Below, piece after piece: positions 24,309 through 34,512 of a stretch of DNA of 64,000 nt. Both the position numbers and the translations under genes were made by a program. Where the stretch lies: the NCBI RefSeq assembly GCF_005116575.1, contig NZ_SWCN01000007.1, positions 1-64,000 of the forward strand, in the 5' to 3' direction. The notes under the pieces were generated by a model, which had not been told where the DNA came from, did not search any database, and worked only from the letters and a program-made list of their open reading frames with translations. Positions within the stretch are counted from its first letter, which is position 1. Every line of letters starts with the position of its first letter. The stretch is from Desulforhopalus sp. IMCC35007. Lineage in GTDB: Bacteria; Desulfobacterota; Desulfobulbia; Desulfobulbales; Desulfocapsaceae.

Positions 24309-26300
24309 TCAACGCTTTGACGCTTGAGATGAATGAATGGAAGGGGCATGTTCAATTATGGTTAAATATTTTTCAGAGCCTTGACGCAATTGTGTGAGTT
24401 GATGGTCATCAAGGCCTCGTGGATCATATCGCATCTGCAGATGCAATCGATACAGCTCCTCAAATTCACAAGAATTCAGATTGGGAAAGATATCTAAACG
24501 GAGAATCCATTCCACAAAGCTTTCGTTATCCCGTTGATGTTCTTTTGACTGCATGATCGCATCCATGATTGGTGTAAATGGAGAGACAATTTTGTCAAAC
24601 GAACGAAAGTTAATCCTCTCTTTAGCTGAGGAGGCCTGTTCAATTTTCATCCGACGATAAATGCGAAAAAACAAAATAAATGTCAGTACGATGATAACGA
24701 TCGAGTAAATCAAAGTATTGTCTACACCACTGCCGACTTGATAGAGTCTGTATTGATGGCGAATAAAATAAAAGATATCCATTGGCTTTGTGAAAAAAGA
24801 AGAGAGTTCCTGGTCTTCTTCCACCCAGTTGGATGGAGTGGTGTCAACGACCTGCCAATGGCCAGCAATAAATGCTTCAGACCAGGCGTGTGCATGCCTT
24901 TTTCGGACTACATATTTTTTTTCGAGCCAACTCTTTTCGGTAACTGCATAGCCAACAGCATACCGACTTGGAATGCCATATAAACGTAAGAGGAGGGTGG
25001 TTGCGGTGGCATAATATTCACAAAATCCACTTTTTTTGTGCAGAAGGAAATTGCCTAAAGGAGTGGCATATGATTCTTTGCCCACAAGATGGAGAGAGTA
25101 ACTGAAATTTTTTTGGAAAAAGTGAGTAATGGCATCTATTTTTTGATGATCTGCAAGTGTTGATACTCCAAGCTGATTGATGACTTCTTGCAGGGCATAT
25201 TTTTCACTTTCAGGTATTTCAAGATTCCTTGGGCCAGGTAAATCCGTGGTGAGTTGCATTTCGGGATGATAAAAAAGATCGTAGGAAATAACCGGTGTTC
25301 CATCTATTACCTTCACAATACCGTCACTATTCTTTTCAATATTAAATATAGTATTGCTTTTGAGGCGATACCCGCCTTTTGGATAGGGTAAGAGACCCTT
25401 TTCCTTGGGGAGATCATACTCCACGCTGATAGCTGTACCTGGTTTGTGGGGTGGGACTATGAGATCCCAAGTGGTCTCAGTGACGGCTGGCAGTAAGGTA
25501 AAATCATTATTTTGCCCAATCCAACTTTTGTTCGTAAAAAGAGAATAACTCGCCTCCTTAAAAAGATGCGGTGGAGTGGAGGGTGCTTCAACACGCATGA
25601 TAATTTCATCAGAGGTTTTAAGTCGGCCGGTTTCTCCAAAATGTATATGACTTTTAAAGGGGTCACTATTTTTTGTTCGATAATAGTTGCGCCAAAAACC
25701 ATGCGTTTTTTTTATTATTATACGTTGTGTTTCTTCAATACCTAATATTGAGCCGTATCCGAGTCCCAGGGAAATTCCTATAAGAAGAAAAAATGATAGT
25801 AGAGAGTAGGAGCGACCTCTATTTTGGAAAAGCAGCCAGATGAGAAGTACGCTCAGTACCGGATAAAACCAAAGAGAGCGACTATTTCCGGTTGCTGCGG
25901 CAAAGAGACACACCGTAAGGTAATAGGGTCTAAAATCCAGAGGTTTAAGTGACTCGTTGTTCTGCTGTTTGCCTAACCTTGTACCGATAACAATCTTATC
26001 GCTTGTGGAGTAGAGCTGGCAAATAATCAGGGGAGATAAGGTAAGGGGAAGCCAGCTTGTCGTTATACGTAAAAAACCAATGGGCTCATAATTCAGTAAA
26101 ATGAGAGCGACTGAGGCCATAAACGCCAGAGATGTTAGATCAGAAATATTTATAAAATCGCTGCGTTTTAGTGTGTAGCGGGTTTTAACGAGATGTGACC
26201 CTTCAATAAACAGCGCAAGAATAGTGGCGATAAAAAGAGCATTAGTTTCATTACCCCAGAACAAAAGAGCTGCACCTGTGATAAGTGGTGGAACCTTCAT
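24309..26300 (-). CDS. TgpA-like membrane transglutaminase protein
   Basis: A 663-aa protein with about six N-terminal membrane segments (to residue ~190), a periplasmic transglutaminase-like domain, one further membrane segment (~528-547) and a cytoplasmic DUF4129-like tail. The catalytic triad is visible as Cys427 (KSGFCEYY), His471 (HAHAWSEAF) and Asp486 (VVDTTPSNW). Last gene of the MoxR-DUF58-TgpA operon, overlapping the DUF58 gene by 4 bp. The biological substrate of these systems is unknown. Confidence 0.88.
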   Translation of the reverse strand: MKVPPLITGAALLFWGNETNALFIATILALFIEGSHLVKTRYTLKRSDFINISDLTSLAFMASVALILLNYEPIGFLRITTSWLPLTLSPLIICQLYSTSDKIVIGTRLGKQQNNESLKPLDFRPYYLTVCLFAAATGNSRSLWFYPVLSVLLIWLLFQNRGRSYSLLSFFLLIGISLGLGYGSILGIEETQRIIIKKTHGFWRNYYRTKNSDPFKSHIHFGETGRLKTSDEIIMRVEAPSTPPHLFKEASYSLFTNKSWIGQNNDFTLLPAVTETTWDLIVPPHKPGTAISVEYDLPKEKGLLPYPKGGYRLKSNTIFNIEKNSDGIVKVIDGTPVISYDLFYHPEMQLTTDLPGPRNLEIPESEKYALQEVINQLGVSTLADHQKIDAITHFFQKNFSYSLHLVGKESYATPLGNFLLHKKSGFCEYYATATTLLLRLYGIPSRYAVGYAVTEKSWLEKKYVVRKRHAHAWSEAFIAGHWQVVDTTPSNWVEEDQELSSFFTKPMDIFYFIRHQYRLYQVGSGVDNTLIYSIVIIVLTFILFFRIYRRMKIEQASSAKERINFRSFDKIVSPFTPIMDAIMQSKEHQRDNESFVEWILRLDIFPNLNSCEFEELYRLHLQMRYDPRGLDDHQLTQLRQGSEKYLTIIEHAPSIHSSQASKR

Positions 26301-27643
26301 AAGAGTGTGATGTCCTCTTCCATCCGGTTAATATTGATCTCTGTGAAGGAGAAATCCACGTTTAATGTATCTGTTTTTCCTGTGAATTTCCCATTGCTAT
26401 CAACCATAATAATGAGCTTACAAGGTATTTTATGGGCGATAAGATAGTCGACCAGCTCTTTTCGATCCTCATCGAGATCGATCAGGATCAGAACGACTCC
26501 TGAAAGAAGAGAAGAATGATGTTTCACAAGAGCTGTCATCTCTTTAAATTTTCGATTCTGGCTGGTGGTCACAGATGCCAGAATTTCGAGCATGCGTTGT
26601 TGGTCAGTTAAGCCTCTTCCGACACTGCAGGTTATGCATTTCCTGCCCACAAAAAAGAGATCCAGGACAGCTTCACTGTTGTCCTGATTCATCATGATGG
26701 AGGCTGCAACAGAAACAGCCTCCTCAAAAATCTGGCTGTAACTTCTGGCTACATAGCTGTCAAGGATCAGACCGTATCGTGAGAAATATTCGTCCTTGTG
26801 TTGTTTGACAATGGGCTTTCCAACCCGTGCTGTTGCTTTCCAGTCAATATACTTGATTGGATCACCATGGGTATATTCTCTTAAAGAGATGAACTCACTT
26901 GAATCTCCATGGTTTTGGGCTGCAGTTATCCCCCCCTGATGATATTTTCTGGAACCTGGGAAGTAAAGTTTTGGAACAGAATAGAGTTTTGGAAGAACAA
27001 GGACATTTGCAGGGCTTTGGCACAAGACTTGACGCTTGCAGAGACCAAAAGGATCTACGAGGCTAAGGGTTGAGCCTTCCAGGTGAATAGTCCCACGTTT
27101 TAAGGGCAGAAGTGAGATTGTACTTTCTATCTTTTTGCCGGCAGCCAGGTCTGGCAGTTCTTGATCAATGCACTGAAATGTGTTGTTTATATGAATGAGA
27201 GAAAGCCATCTGTAGTAGCCCATCTTTCTGTCAAAAAGATTACGTTGTTCCTCTCCATCTTCTGTGAATGAAGAGTATTCAAGAAAGCTTGGCAGAATTT
27301 TGGAGCTCTGTTCGCGGTAATAGATAGCGCTGTGAGTTTTTTTTCCCAGATTTTCTATTTGAACATTGTATCGCAGTTCTCTTCCGGCAATGCAGGTTTT
27401 AGGTAAATTCCTCTCAATTTTTACTTTTATCCGGAATCTATAAGAACAGACAAAGGAGATTATGAGCAGGACTGATGCGATACTGAGTATTTGATAAATC
27501 ATTGTTCTCTGGACGTTGATTCCAAAGAGAAATGCAATGCCAAGGATGAACAGGAAAAGTCTGCCCATATTGGTAAACCGGGATGCAACCCACTCCTTGC
27601 AACGTTGGGTATGTTTATACAATTTATAAAGATGCTTGCTCAT
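26297..27643 (-). CDS. DUF58 (vWA-like) membrane-associated protein
   Basis: A 448-aa protein with two N-terminal membrane segments (~28-66), a beta-rich middle, and the DUF58 core around DPIKYIDWKATAR (near residue 270) followed by a vWA-like fold with LDSYVARSYS. DUF58 proteins work with MoxR ATPases and transglutaminase-like proteins. Overlaps both neighbours by 4 bp (ATGA), showing tight coupling. Confidence 0.88.
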   Translation of the reverse strand: MSKHLYKLYKHTQRCKEWVASRFTNMGRLFLFILGIAFLFGINVQRTMIYQILSIASVLLIISFVCSYRFRIKVKIERNLPKTCIAGRELRYNVQIENLGKKTHSAIYYREQSSKILPSFLEYSSFTEDGEEQRNLFDRKMGYYRWLSLIHINNTFQCIDQELPDLAAGKKIESTISLLPLKRGTIHLEGSTLSLVDPFGLCKRQVLCQSPANVLVLPKLYSVPKLYFPGSRKYHQGGITAAQNHGDSSEFISLREYTHGDPIKYIDWKATARVGKPIVKQHKDEYFSRYGLILDSYVARSYSQIFEEAVSVAASIMMNQDNSEAVLDLFFVGRKCITCSVGRGLTDQQRMLEILASVTTSQNRKFKEMTALVKHHSSLLSGVVLILIDLDEDRKELVDYLIAHKIPCKLIIMVDSNGKFTGKTDTLNVDFSFTEININRMEEDITLL

Positions 27644-28590
27644 GTAGGTATCTTTATTTCACTTAGCACTTTTTCCATGACAATCTGTGGAGTTATACCT
27701 GAAAACTTTGCCTGCGGTATGATTTGAAGGCGGTGGCCGATAACCGGTCCGGCAGCCTCCTGGATATCTTCCGGAATAACAAATTCACGTCCGTCAAAGA
27801 GAGCGAGAGCCTGGGAAATTTTCATCAAGGCCAGTGATGCCCTGACGCTGGCACCGACAGTAACATGCTCACTGTTCCTGGTTGTTCTTATTATATCGAC
27901 TATGTAGTAGCGCAATTCCTCCGATATTCGAACTGTCTGTATCGTATCCATCACCTGAAAGATCTCTTCTTCACCCAGAACTCGAGAGGTGCTGTTGAGC
28001 GGATGCCCAATCAGTTGCTCTGAGATAACTAAAACTTCCTCGTCTCGCTCGAGGTATCCCGGTGAAAGCTTGATCATAAAGCGGTCCATTTGTGATTCAG
28101 GCAGAGGATAGGTGCCATGGGATTCAATGGGATTTTCTGTTGCAATGACAAAAAAAAGGTTGTTCAGCATTTTTTTCTCTCCTTCCACTGACACCTGTTT
28201 TTCTCCCATTGCCTCCAAAAGAGCAGACTGTGTCCTTGGACTGGCCCTGTTGATTTCATCGGCGAGGAGAATACTTGTGAAAACAGGTCCTGGGTGAAAA
28301 ACGAAATTGTTGTCCTGATGATTGTAGATGGAGACACCAATGATATCAGATGGCAGAAGATCAGGGGTAAACTGAATTCTTTTGAAATTCGTTCCAATTG
28401 ATTTCGCGAGTGTTTTCGCAAGGGTCGTTTTGCCGGTACCCGGAACATCTTCGAGGAGTACATGTCCACCGCAAAAAAAAGCACCAAGAAGCATTTTGAT
28501 CATTTGCTCCTTGCCTTTGATCACCTTCTGAATATTTTTCAGTAAAAGCGAGTACCTATCAACTGCATTTTTAATATTTGTTTTTTCCAT
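27640..28590 (-). CDS. MoxR-family AAA+ ATPase
   Basis: A 316-aa AAA+ protein with Walker A DVPGTGKTTL (~residue 48), Walker B LLADEINRA (~111), sensor region IATENPIESHGTYPLPE and the C-terminal lid with VTVGASVRASLAL. MoxR ATPases act as chaperone-like remodelers with DUF58 partners. First gene of the three-gene unit. Confidence 0.92.
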   Translation of the reverse strand: MEKTNIKNAVDRYSLLLKNIQKVIKGKEQMIKMLLGAFFCGGHVLLEDVPGTGKTTLAKTLAKSIGTNFKRIQFTPDLLPSDIIGVSIYNHQDNNFVFHPGPVFTSILLADEINRASPRTQSALLEAMGEKQVSVEGEKKMLNNLFFVIATENPIESHGTYPLPESQMDRFMIKLSPGYLERDEEVLVISEQLIGHPLNSTSRVLGEEEIFQVMDTIQTVRISEELRYYIVDIIRTTRNSEHVTVGASVRASLALMKISQALALFDGREFVIPEDIQEAAGPVIGHRLQIIPQAKFSGITPQIVMEKVLSEIKIPT

Positions 28591-29574
28591 TTGTTCATCC
28601 AGGATTAATTGACGACTTGTATTCTTGATTTGTTCTAACCAACCCTCATAGAGAAGATTTGTGTTAGGTTGATCTTGGTCACTTGAGCGAGTAGTCTAGT
28701 GTATAGAGTTTCATAATTCCATACAGGAGTTCGAAGGATAATTGTGAGTACTTTCTGCTTGAGACCGAAAAGACATTATAAGCCTATTTGTTTTTTATGT
28801 TCTTTTTGTCTTGAGTTATTTTGTATCGGACAATTTCACACCTGGGTAACTCTAACCACTCGCATTATACAATAGATTGTTGTCTCTGGTTCTATACGAA
28901 ATAATCTACAGGTTGCTTGGGAGTTGTGTCGAATATCCACGGGCCATTTGCAATTGTGTCTTTATTGGTAGTGGTCGCTGTAGTTATTGCAATCAGATGG
29001 TTAGGCTGTCTGGGTTATCTCTATGTCGCATAATGGGGATATTCTAAAACCACAACAGGTAGTCAATTGTTGGAATCAACCCGTGTCGCCACGGGAGACG
29101 CCCTCACCTTTCCTGCAGTCGACTAAAAATCCAGCTTCTTCGGTAGAAGATTTACGCTCGTTCCTGCTATCTTTTTCGGCTGAGCAGAAAGAGTTTTGTA
29201 TACCATATATACGGTAACTCCATTTTAAGTATCAACAGCAGCTTTGAAGGTTCGGTCGGTAGGTATCAAAGGAGTTTATCAACACTGCTATTGCACTGAG
29301 GTGCCTGGAGGAAGATTCAAGGCATACCAGGTTTGATAAAAAAGTGACACTGGTACTGATGAGCTCTTGAGAGCAAAGGTGATCAAGATTTTCTTTGACC
29401 TTATGTTTTTGATTGAGTTGATCGTATAAAAAACCTTGATTAGGTGTAGAATAGGTTTTTTCGTCATTTCCGGCTCATTTTTCACTTTATCCCCTGTCAT
29501 GCTTGCTCCAAGATTTAATTTTTGACAGCGTATCTGTGCCAATCACAGCCAATATTTTGCTGAATATTCAGTGA
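28591..29574. other. Gene-poor stretch
   Basis: About 1 kb with no convincing coding frame on either strand; the longest candidate (29023-29217, plus strand) lacks a ribosome-binding site and any recognisable motif. It probably contains decayed DNA between the MoxR promoter and the recombinase module. Confidence 0.5.
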
Positions 29575-29606
29575 TAGTTCGTAATATGTATAGTATTACG
29601 AACTAT
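29574..29606. repeat. 13-7-13 palindrome, candidate recombination or operator site
   Basis: ATAGTTCGTAATA and TATTACGAACTAT form a perfect 13-bp inverted repeat with a 7-bp centre. A third copy of the right arm lies at 29673-29685. The arm and spacer sizes resemble core sites of tyrosine recombinases (13-8-13 in loxP), and such an enzyme is encoded 630 bp downstream. Alternatively it is an operator for the RHH protein at 29820. Confidence 0.65.
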
Positions 29607-29819
29607 AGTGGCAAAAAACACCTATATCTTTACCATGCCTATGCGCTGATTGCTCCAATTTGCCCATCCGGATATTACGAACTATTATAGTTAATATTCG
29701 CAAATATATTAAAATAAGGATAAAACTATTATTTATTTGTATAAAAGGGCTATTAAAGTTATTTTTACATATATTATGTAATAAAACCTTAATATTAATC
29801 TTATGAAGGAGTAGCCGAG

Positions 29820-30149
29820 ATGAATGTAAAAAGAGTGCATTTTTCTTGTGATGAAGATGTTCATGATAAATTGGAATCATTAAAACATTTACAAGGGCTG
29901 AAGCGTGATGAAATACTATCTGATGCAATAAATGATCGTTTTAAGCAGGTAATAGCGGGTCTTGCGGCAAAAGAGGGGCTTATACAAAAATCTTCAGTTA
30001 TTGAACTAAAAAGGGCAGATTATGTAGCCTCTAACACTGTCACGGTTTTTGATGAAATATGTGAGAGTTTAAATCTCAAAGGAGAAGATGGACTTACTTC
30101 TTCAATAAGTACCATTACATTGGAAATTAAGAACGCCTCCGCTACTTAA
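29820..30149 (+). CDS. Ribbon-helix-helix-like DNA-binding protein, 109 aa
   Basis: A 109-aa protein whose first ~55 residues (VKRVHFSCDEDVHDKLESL ... GLKRDEILSDAINDRF) have the pattern of an RHH/CopG fold. The rest is of unknown fold. GGAG precedes the ATG. It lies between the 13-7-13 palindrome and the recombinase, so an autoregulator or recombination accessory factor is likely. Confidence 0.6.
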   Translation: MNVKRVHFSCDEDVHDKLESLKHLQGLKRDEILSDAINDRFKQVIAGLAAKEGLIQKSSVIELKRADYVASNTVTVFDEICESLNLKGEDGLTSSISTITLEIKNASAT

Positions 30150-30238
30150 GATGTGAGAAAAAAGGACAAGGGCGGGCAATGTAGGCGTTAGGTGTCAGAT
30201 AGATAATTGCGCAAATTATATGGGTTAATAGGTGTTAC

Positions 30239-31186
30239 ATGAATGAGCTTATAAATAGTGATTGGACTTGGGAGGAAGCTCTTAGCAATTACAAAGATGA
30301 AATAGAGGAGTCTGGACGCCATGCAAATTCCACCATTCGAATGCGCTTTAATCTTTTGAACAAAGTTGTTGAATATGCGAAAAAAAGAGGGGTTGAGCGA
30401 CCAAGCCAATCCAGTAAAACGCTTTTGCAGGAATATTTTAAATCAAGAAGTCTGGCTAGCAGCACTAAAGTGACTCAAAAACGCTTTCTTGCCCATTTCT
30501 ACGAATTTCTTGAAGAGAATTATGTGGTAATTGACAATTATGCCAACCTGTTACCTACTCCTAAGGTGTATAAAAAAGAGCGCATTATTCCCAATAAGGA
30601 AGAAATCCAAAATATTTACAACGACGTGTTCACGAAAAAAAACCCTGCCATCCTCACGAGGGATCTCGTCATCATAGACCTTTTGATTAACCCAGCAATC
30701 CGTATCAGTGAACTCGTTGCTTTACGTATCCAGGATGTATTCTTTGAGGAAAAACAAATCCTTGTAACGAGAAAGGGTGGTCATCAGCAGTTACTTCCAG
30801 TAAAAACTGAAACACTGGACAATATCAAGGAGATGCTTGAATACCGACCCACATATGAAATCAGTGAAAGTTTATTCATTACAGCAAAGCGCTACAACGG
30901 AATGGTCCGGGCCCTTGGAGTGCGTGGGGCCCAAAAGATTGTAGAAAAATATATGTTGAAAAACTTTAAACTCAATAAGCTGTCTTACGGACCTCATCTT
31001 TTGCGCCATGCCGGTGGCACCATGATGTGTCGTAATGGTGCGGATCTACCAACAGTTCAAAGCATCCTAGGTCACAGGAACATCCAGACAACTATGATCT
31101 ACCAGCACACAGATGATGAGCAGAGAAGAAAGGCTATTGAACTGGGAGAAAATTTTTCTTCACCAGGGAAACGTAATGGTCTTTAG
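30239..31186 (+). CDS. Tyrosine recombinase (XerC/D-like)
   Basis: A 315-aa phage-integrase family protein with an N-terminal SAM-like DNA-binding domain (~8-100) and the catalytic domain after residue ~115. The active-site set is complete: Arg155 (AIRISELVAL), Lys179 (RKGGH), His253 and Arg256 (HLLRH), His279 (LGHR), Tyr288. Its compact size fits Xer-like or small-element enzymes. It may act at the palindrome at 29574. Confidence 0.92.
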   Translation: MNELINSDWTWEEALSNYKDEIEESGRHANSTIRMRFNLLNKVVEYAKKRGVERPSQSSKTLLQEYFKSRSLASSTKVTQKRFLAHFYEFLEENYVVIDNYANLLPTPKVYKKERIIPNKEEIQNIYNDVFTKKNPAILTRDLVIIDLLINPAIRISELVALRIQDVFFEEKQILVTRKGGHQQLLPVKTETLDNIKEMLEYRPTYEISESLFITAKRYNGMVRALGVRGAQKIVEKYMLKNFKLNKLSYGPHLLRHAGGTMMCRNGADLPTVQSILGHRNIQTTMIYQHTDDEQRRKAIELGENFSSPGKRNGL

Positions 31187-31382
31187 TTGTTAGGCGAACT
31201 GTACAAAACAGCTGTCATGTATAATCGTTCTGATTAACTGTCGTGATTGTCGAAGGACAATGGAGTTTGTCCAGAATGAGCATCATATATGATATTTATG
31301 CGAGAATTATTTGTTGAAGATTGACTAGTTTTAGCCGAAATTACCGCTACACACAGAGATCAGCTTCCTCGACAAAGCGGAG

Positions 31383-31548
31383 CTAAGTACCTTTTAAGAT
31401 AAGAGTACGGATCACTGTATCCAGTTGCTTCATCTCGTTATCAATTTTACCGTAATATCTGACTTCTCCATCACGAGCATCAACGGCCATTCCAATTGAA
31501 TTTGAGTTTTTGTAGACATCTAAACCGATATTCTTTATTCTTTTCTGC
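31383..31548 (-). pseudogene. IS110-family transposase fragment
   Basis: About 55 codons match only the N-terminus of IS110/IS1111 DEDD transposases: KNIGLDVYKNSNSIGMAVD with the first catalytic Asp, then DGEVRYYGKI. The frame stops at TAA near 31383, whereas full proteins are 300-400 aa. The remaining ~600 bp between the recombinase and the next gene show nothing else. Confidence 0.65.
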
Positions 31549-31825
31549 ATGAAGTGCCTCCTTGATTTTGGTTCTGAGTTGTTGTTTCTTGGCTTCAACT
31601 TAACCCAGGTTTGCAAGGTTGGCGTCCATTAGCTTCAGCTGCTCAACATAATATCTAAATACGCTGAACATTTAGTCTCTTTTATGAAAGTATTGTCACT
31701 CTTCTAAACTGTAGGCTTTTAGAGCGAGTTCAACTGGTTGTACAATTATATCTGATCTTTATTTGTGTTTTTTGCTATGGGAATGTAATAAAAATTAACC
31801 AGCACCTACCATTGGCCTGTTACCC

Positions 31826-33208
31826 ATGAGATATCGAAGATTTTTTGCGCATCTGTTGGTGATCACAGTTGTTTTTCTTTTTTCCGTCGAATCGGGGCTT
31901 GCCCATCCTTTTGGAGGAGTGCAGCAGCGTACGGTAGTTTCAGATTTGCACAGTTCTGTGCTCATTGAATATATTACCCATTTTGGTCCAGAAGCTCTGC
32001 TGCCCATGCATCCGGATAAAGATTTGGATGGAAGTTTGAGTGAAGAGGAAACACGGGATTTTCTTACCTATGCCCATTATCAATTTTCTACCAAACTCCA
32101 ATGTATTATTGGCGAGGAGCCGGTAGTTCTGGAAGAAATTGAGCGTAAACTAGAGGTTGATCGGAGCGGTGATTTTAAAGAGGGAGTAACTACCTCGTTT
32201 ACCTACCAGGTTCCCATACCCACTGATTCTCTGGACGGAACCAAAATCTTACGTATTGTTGACCACAACTTTGCGAAATCGGAGCTTAATCAACTCAGCT
32301 ACGTGGTCAATGTATTGGGGAAAACCGGACCGCTTGAATTGGCCGATGAAGGTCGGGAACTTCGCTTTGATCTTTCTTTTGTAAATAGAAAAAGCGAATT
32401 AGCCAAACCCACACCAACGGGACAGGAGACAACTTCCTCCATAGAGGAGGATAATACCCAAGGTGAAAGTGAATCCCTGCTTAAATTTTTAAAAAATGAC
32501 TCAAGAAGCCTTGGCCTTTATCTGATTGGTTTCTTCACCGCTTTTATCCTCGGAGCTTTTCACGCCTTGAGTCCAGGCCATGGCAAAGCAATGGTGGCTG
32601 CATATCTGGTGGGAACCAGAGGCCGAATCATTGACGCAGTTCATCTCGGGATTGTGGTGACAATTACCCATGTTTTTTCTGTACTTATCCTGGGAGTGGT
32701 AGCCCTTGTAGTTTCACAGTACACCTTATCAAAAGATTTATATCCCTGGCTCGGTGTTGCCTCGGGGACCATTATTTTCTTAACAGGTTATTTTCTTCTC
32801 GCCAGGACGGCATTGGCAGCCGAACACCACCACCATGACCATGATCATCATCACCACCATCATGATGAGACGACACATTCTCTTAAAGAAGTAATTTCTC
32901 TTGGAGTAGCAGGAGGTATGGTGCCTTGTCCCAGTGCTATAGTGATTTTACTTTTTGCTGTTGCGGTTGGTCGTATTGTGGACGGCCTGATGTTGATTGT
33001 AAGTTTCAGCCTCGGTCTGGCCACCATACTGATTGCTATAGGTATTCTTACGGTAACGGCTTCTAAGCGCATTGAACGTCTTGGCTCTAGTGTCAAATGG
33101 ATACAGAAACTCCCTGTTTTCACAGCAGGAATAATCATGATACTGGGTGTTGCCATTGGGATAAATGCGCTTCTCCAGTCAGGAATACTGATGTTTAAGC
33201 TTCCGTAA
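31826..33208 (+). CDS. NicO-type nickel/cobalt efflux protein with signal peptide
   Basis: A 460-aa protein. A signal peptide (to about residue 26, ending SGLA) is followed by a ~200-residue periplasmic domain and then six membrane segments of the NicO/RcnA family, with the motif HALSPGHGKAMV near residue 250. A cytoplasmic or loop segment rich in His and Asp (around residues 333-350) probably binds metal. Similar fusions occur in many environmental bacteria. Ni or Co is inferred from the family. Confidence 0.82.
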   Translation: MRYRRFFAHLLVITVVFLFSVESGLAHPFGGVQQRTVVSDLHSSVLIEYITHFGPEALLPMHPDKDLDGSLSEEETRDFLTYAHYQFSTKLQCIIGEEPVVLEEIERKLEVDRSGDFKEGVTTSFTYQVPIPTDSLDGTKILRIVDHNFAKSELNQLSYVVNVLGKTGPLELADEGRELRFDLSFVNRKSELAKPTPTGQETTSSIEEDNTQGESESLLKFLKNDSRSLGLYLIGFFTAFILGAFHALSPGHGKAMVAAYLVGTRGRIIDAVHLGIVVTITHVFSVLILGVVALVVSQYTLSKDLYPWLGVASGTIIFLTGYFLLARTALAAEHHHHDHDHHHHHHDETTHSLKEVISLGVAGGMVPCPSAIVILLFAVAVGRIVDGLMLIVSFSLGLATILIAIGILTVTASKRIERLGSSVKWIQKLPVFTAGIIMILGVAIGINALLQSGILMFKLP

Positions 33209-33371
33209 GTAAAGCACTATGGCAGTATCTCCTTCTGGAGCAGTGGTCAAACCACTTTTGTCACACTTACGACCGACTCCTCAATATTTATTATCAAGTG
33301 TTGTTGCTGTCGAATATTTGGCTAGATTTTAAATTGGTGGTACCCACTTTGGTTTGTCTAGTGACGAGTAG

Positions 33372-33548
33372 TTTGAAGAGACTCTGAAGGTGACTGACCG
33401 GTATCAAATTGAACGTATCGGTGTTTCCCATTGTACCGGTTTACCAAAGGCTGCAATGCTACATGCTCAACTGGGGCAGCGATTTTTTTTCGGTAATGTT
33501 GGCACTGTTTTGCAGGTTAGAAAATGGATGCTACTGGACATTGATTAA
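33372..33548 (+). pseudogene. C-terminal fragment of an MBL-fold hydrolase
   Basis: An open frame of ~58 codons without start reads VTDRYQIERIGVSHCTGL and then RFFFGNVGTVLQ, the typical end of metallo-beta-lactamase-fold hydrolases related to the dihydropterin-type group (VSHCTGL motif). The N-terminal ~200 residues with the zinc ligands are absent. It is a decayed remnant in the 350-bp gap after the metal exporter. Confidence 0.55.
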
Positions 33549-33563
33549 TTCAATCTACAGCAT

Positions 33564-33968
33564 ATGAATGCCATGATTGTAAAAGCAATAGTAATTTGGA
33601 TACTAATTGCAGCAGGAGAAATATTGAATGGAAATGTCCGTGTCAGATTCCTGCAAAGCAGATATGGAAAAAACCGTGCTCAACAAATTAGTTTCTTTAC
33701 CGCGATCATAATAATCTATACGATATGCTGGTTTTCACTATCCTGGGTCAATCCCTCCAATGTAGAAGACTGTTTTTTAATTGGCCTTATTTGGACGCTA
33801 TTAATGTTGTGTGTGGATATTTACTTTGGGCGATACGTATTCCGTTTCAAATGGATGAAGATCTTAGAGGACTTCGATCTTAGAAAGGGCAATTTACTGG
33901 GTTTAGGTATGGTTTTATTATTTTTATGTCCGACTGTCGTGTATCTACTGATATTGAAACAAAATTGA
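33564..33968 (+). CDS. Small membrane protein, 134 aa
   Basis: A 134-aa protein with four likely membrane segments (about 5-20, 44-61, 70-87 and 112-130) and short charged loops. No family was recognised. The ribosome-binding site is weak. It stands between a pseudogene and the thioesterase and may be translated with the latter. Confidence 0.55.
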   Translation: MNAMIVKAIVIWILIAAGEILNGNVRVRFLQSRYGKNRAQQISFFTAIIIIYTICWFSLSWVNPSNVEDCFLIGLIWTLLMLCVDIYFGRYVFRFKWMKILEDFDLRKGNLLGLGMVLLFLCPTVVYLLILKQN

Positions 33969-34008
33969 GTTGCAGGTACATATCACTTTCTCATAACTAC
34001 AAAATAAA

Positions 34009-34512
34009 ATGACAAAAAATATTGAAGCAATATGGAAGCAACTTCCCAATTTAGATAAAGATTGTTTTGGCTGTGGATTAGAAAACCATTCTGGCCTGCA
34101 CATGACCTTTGAAACAAATGGAGAGCAAATTCGATCGAAAATAACTGTTCCTCCGCAATTTCGAGGATGGAGTAAACTTGTACATGGTGGTGTTATTTCA
34201 ACTATTCTGGATGAGACAATGAGCTGGGCGGTAATCTTTCTTTCAAAAAAATTGGTACTTACTAAGCAAATGACCATTCAGTTTCGCCGACCGGTATATG
34301 TTGGATCGACTCTCTCTGCTATTGGGTATATCAAGGAAAAGACTGGAGAGCGCAAAGCAATCGTCAAAGGAGAGCTTTTTGATGATGAGGGTAAACTCTG
34401 TGCATCTTCAGAAGGAGAGTTTGTTTTGTATGCAAAAGAACAGTTCGCAAGATTGGGGATTATTCCAGAGAAAGATTTGCAAGCTATGGTGGCGAGCTTC
34501 GAAGATGTATGA
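34009..34512 (+). CDS. Hotdog-fold thioesterase (PaaI-like)
   Basis: A 167-aa single hotdog protein. The motif LVHGGVISTILDETMSWA (from residue ~57) with the HGG turn and catalytic-type Asp is standard for PaaI/YbgC-like acyl-CoA thioesterases. Cys19 and Cys22 (CFGCG) near the N-terminus are also common in this branch. Substrate unknown. Its stop overlaps the start of the DUF72 remnant. Confidence 0.82.
   Translation: MTKNIEAIWKQLPNLDKDCFGCGLENHSGLHMTFETNGEQIRSKITVPPQFRGWSKLVHGGVISTILDETMSWAVIFLSKKLVLTKQMTIQFRRPVYVGSTLSAIGYIKEKTGERKAIVKGELFDDEGKLCASSEGEFVLYAKEQFARLGIIPEKDLQAMVASFEDV

Noticed and set aside
29023-29217. 64-aa plus-strand frame in the gene-poor stretch
   Set aside because: No ribosome-binding site and no motif; composition does not look coding.
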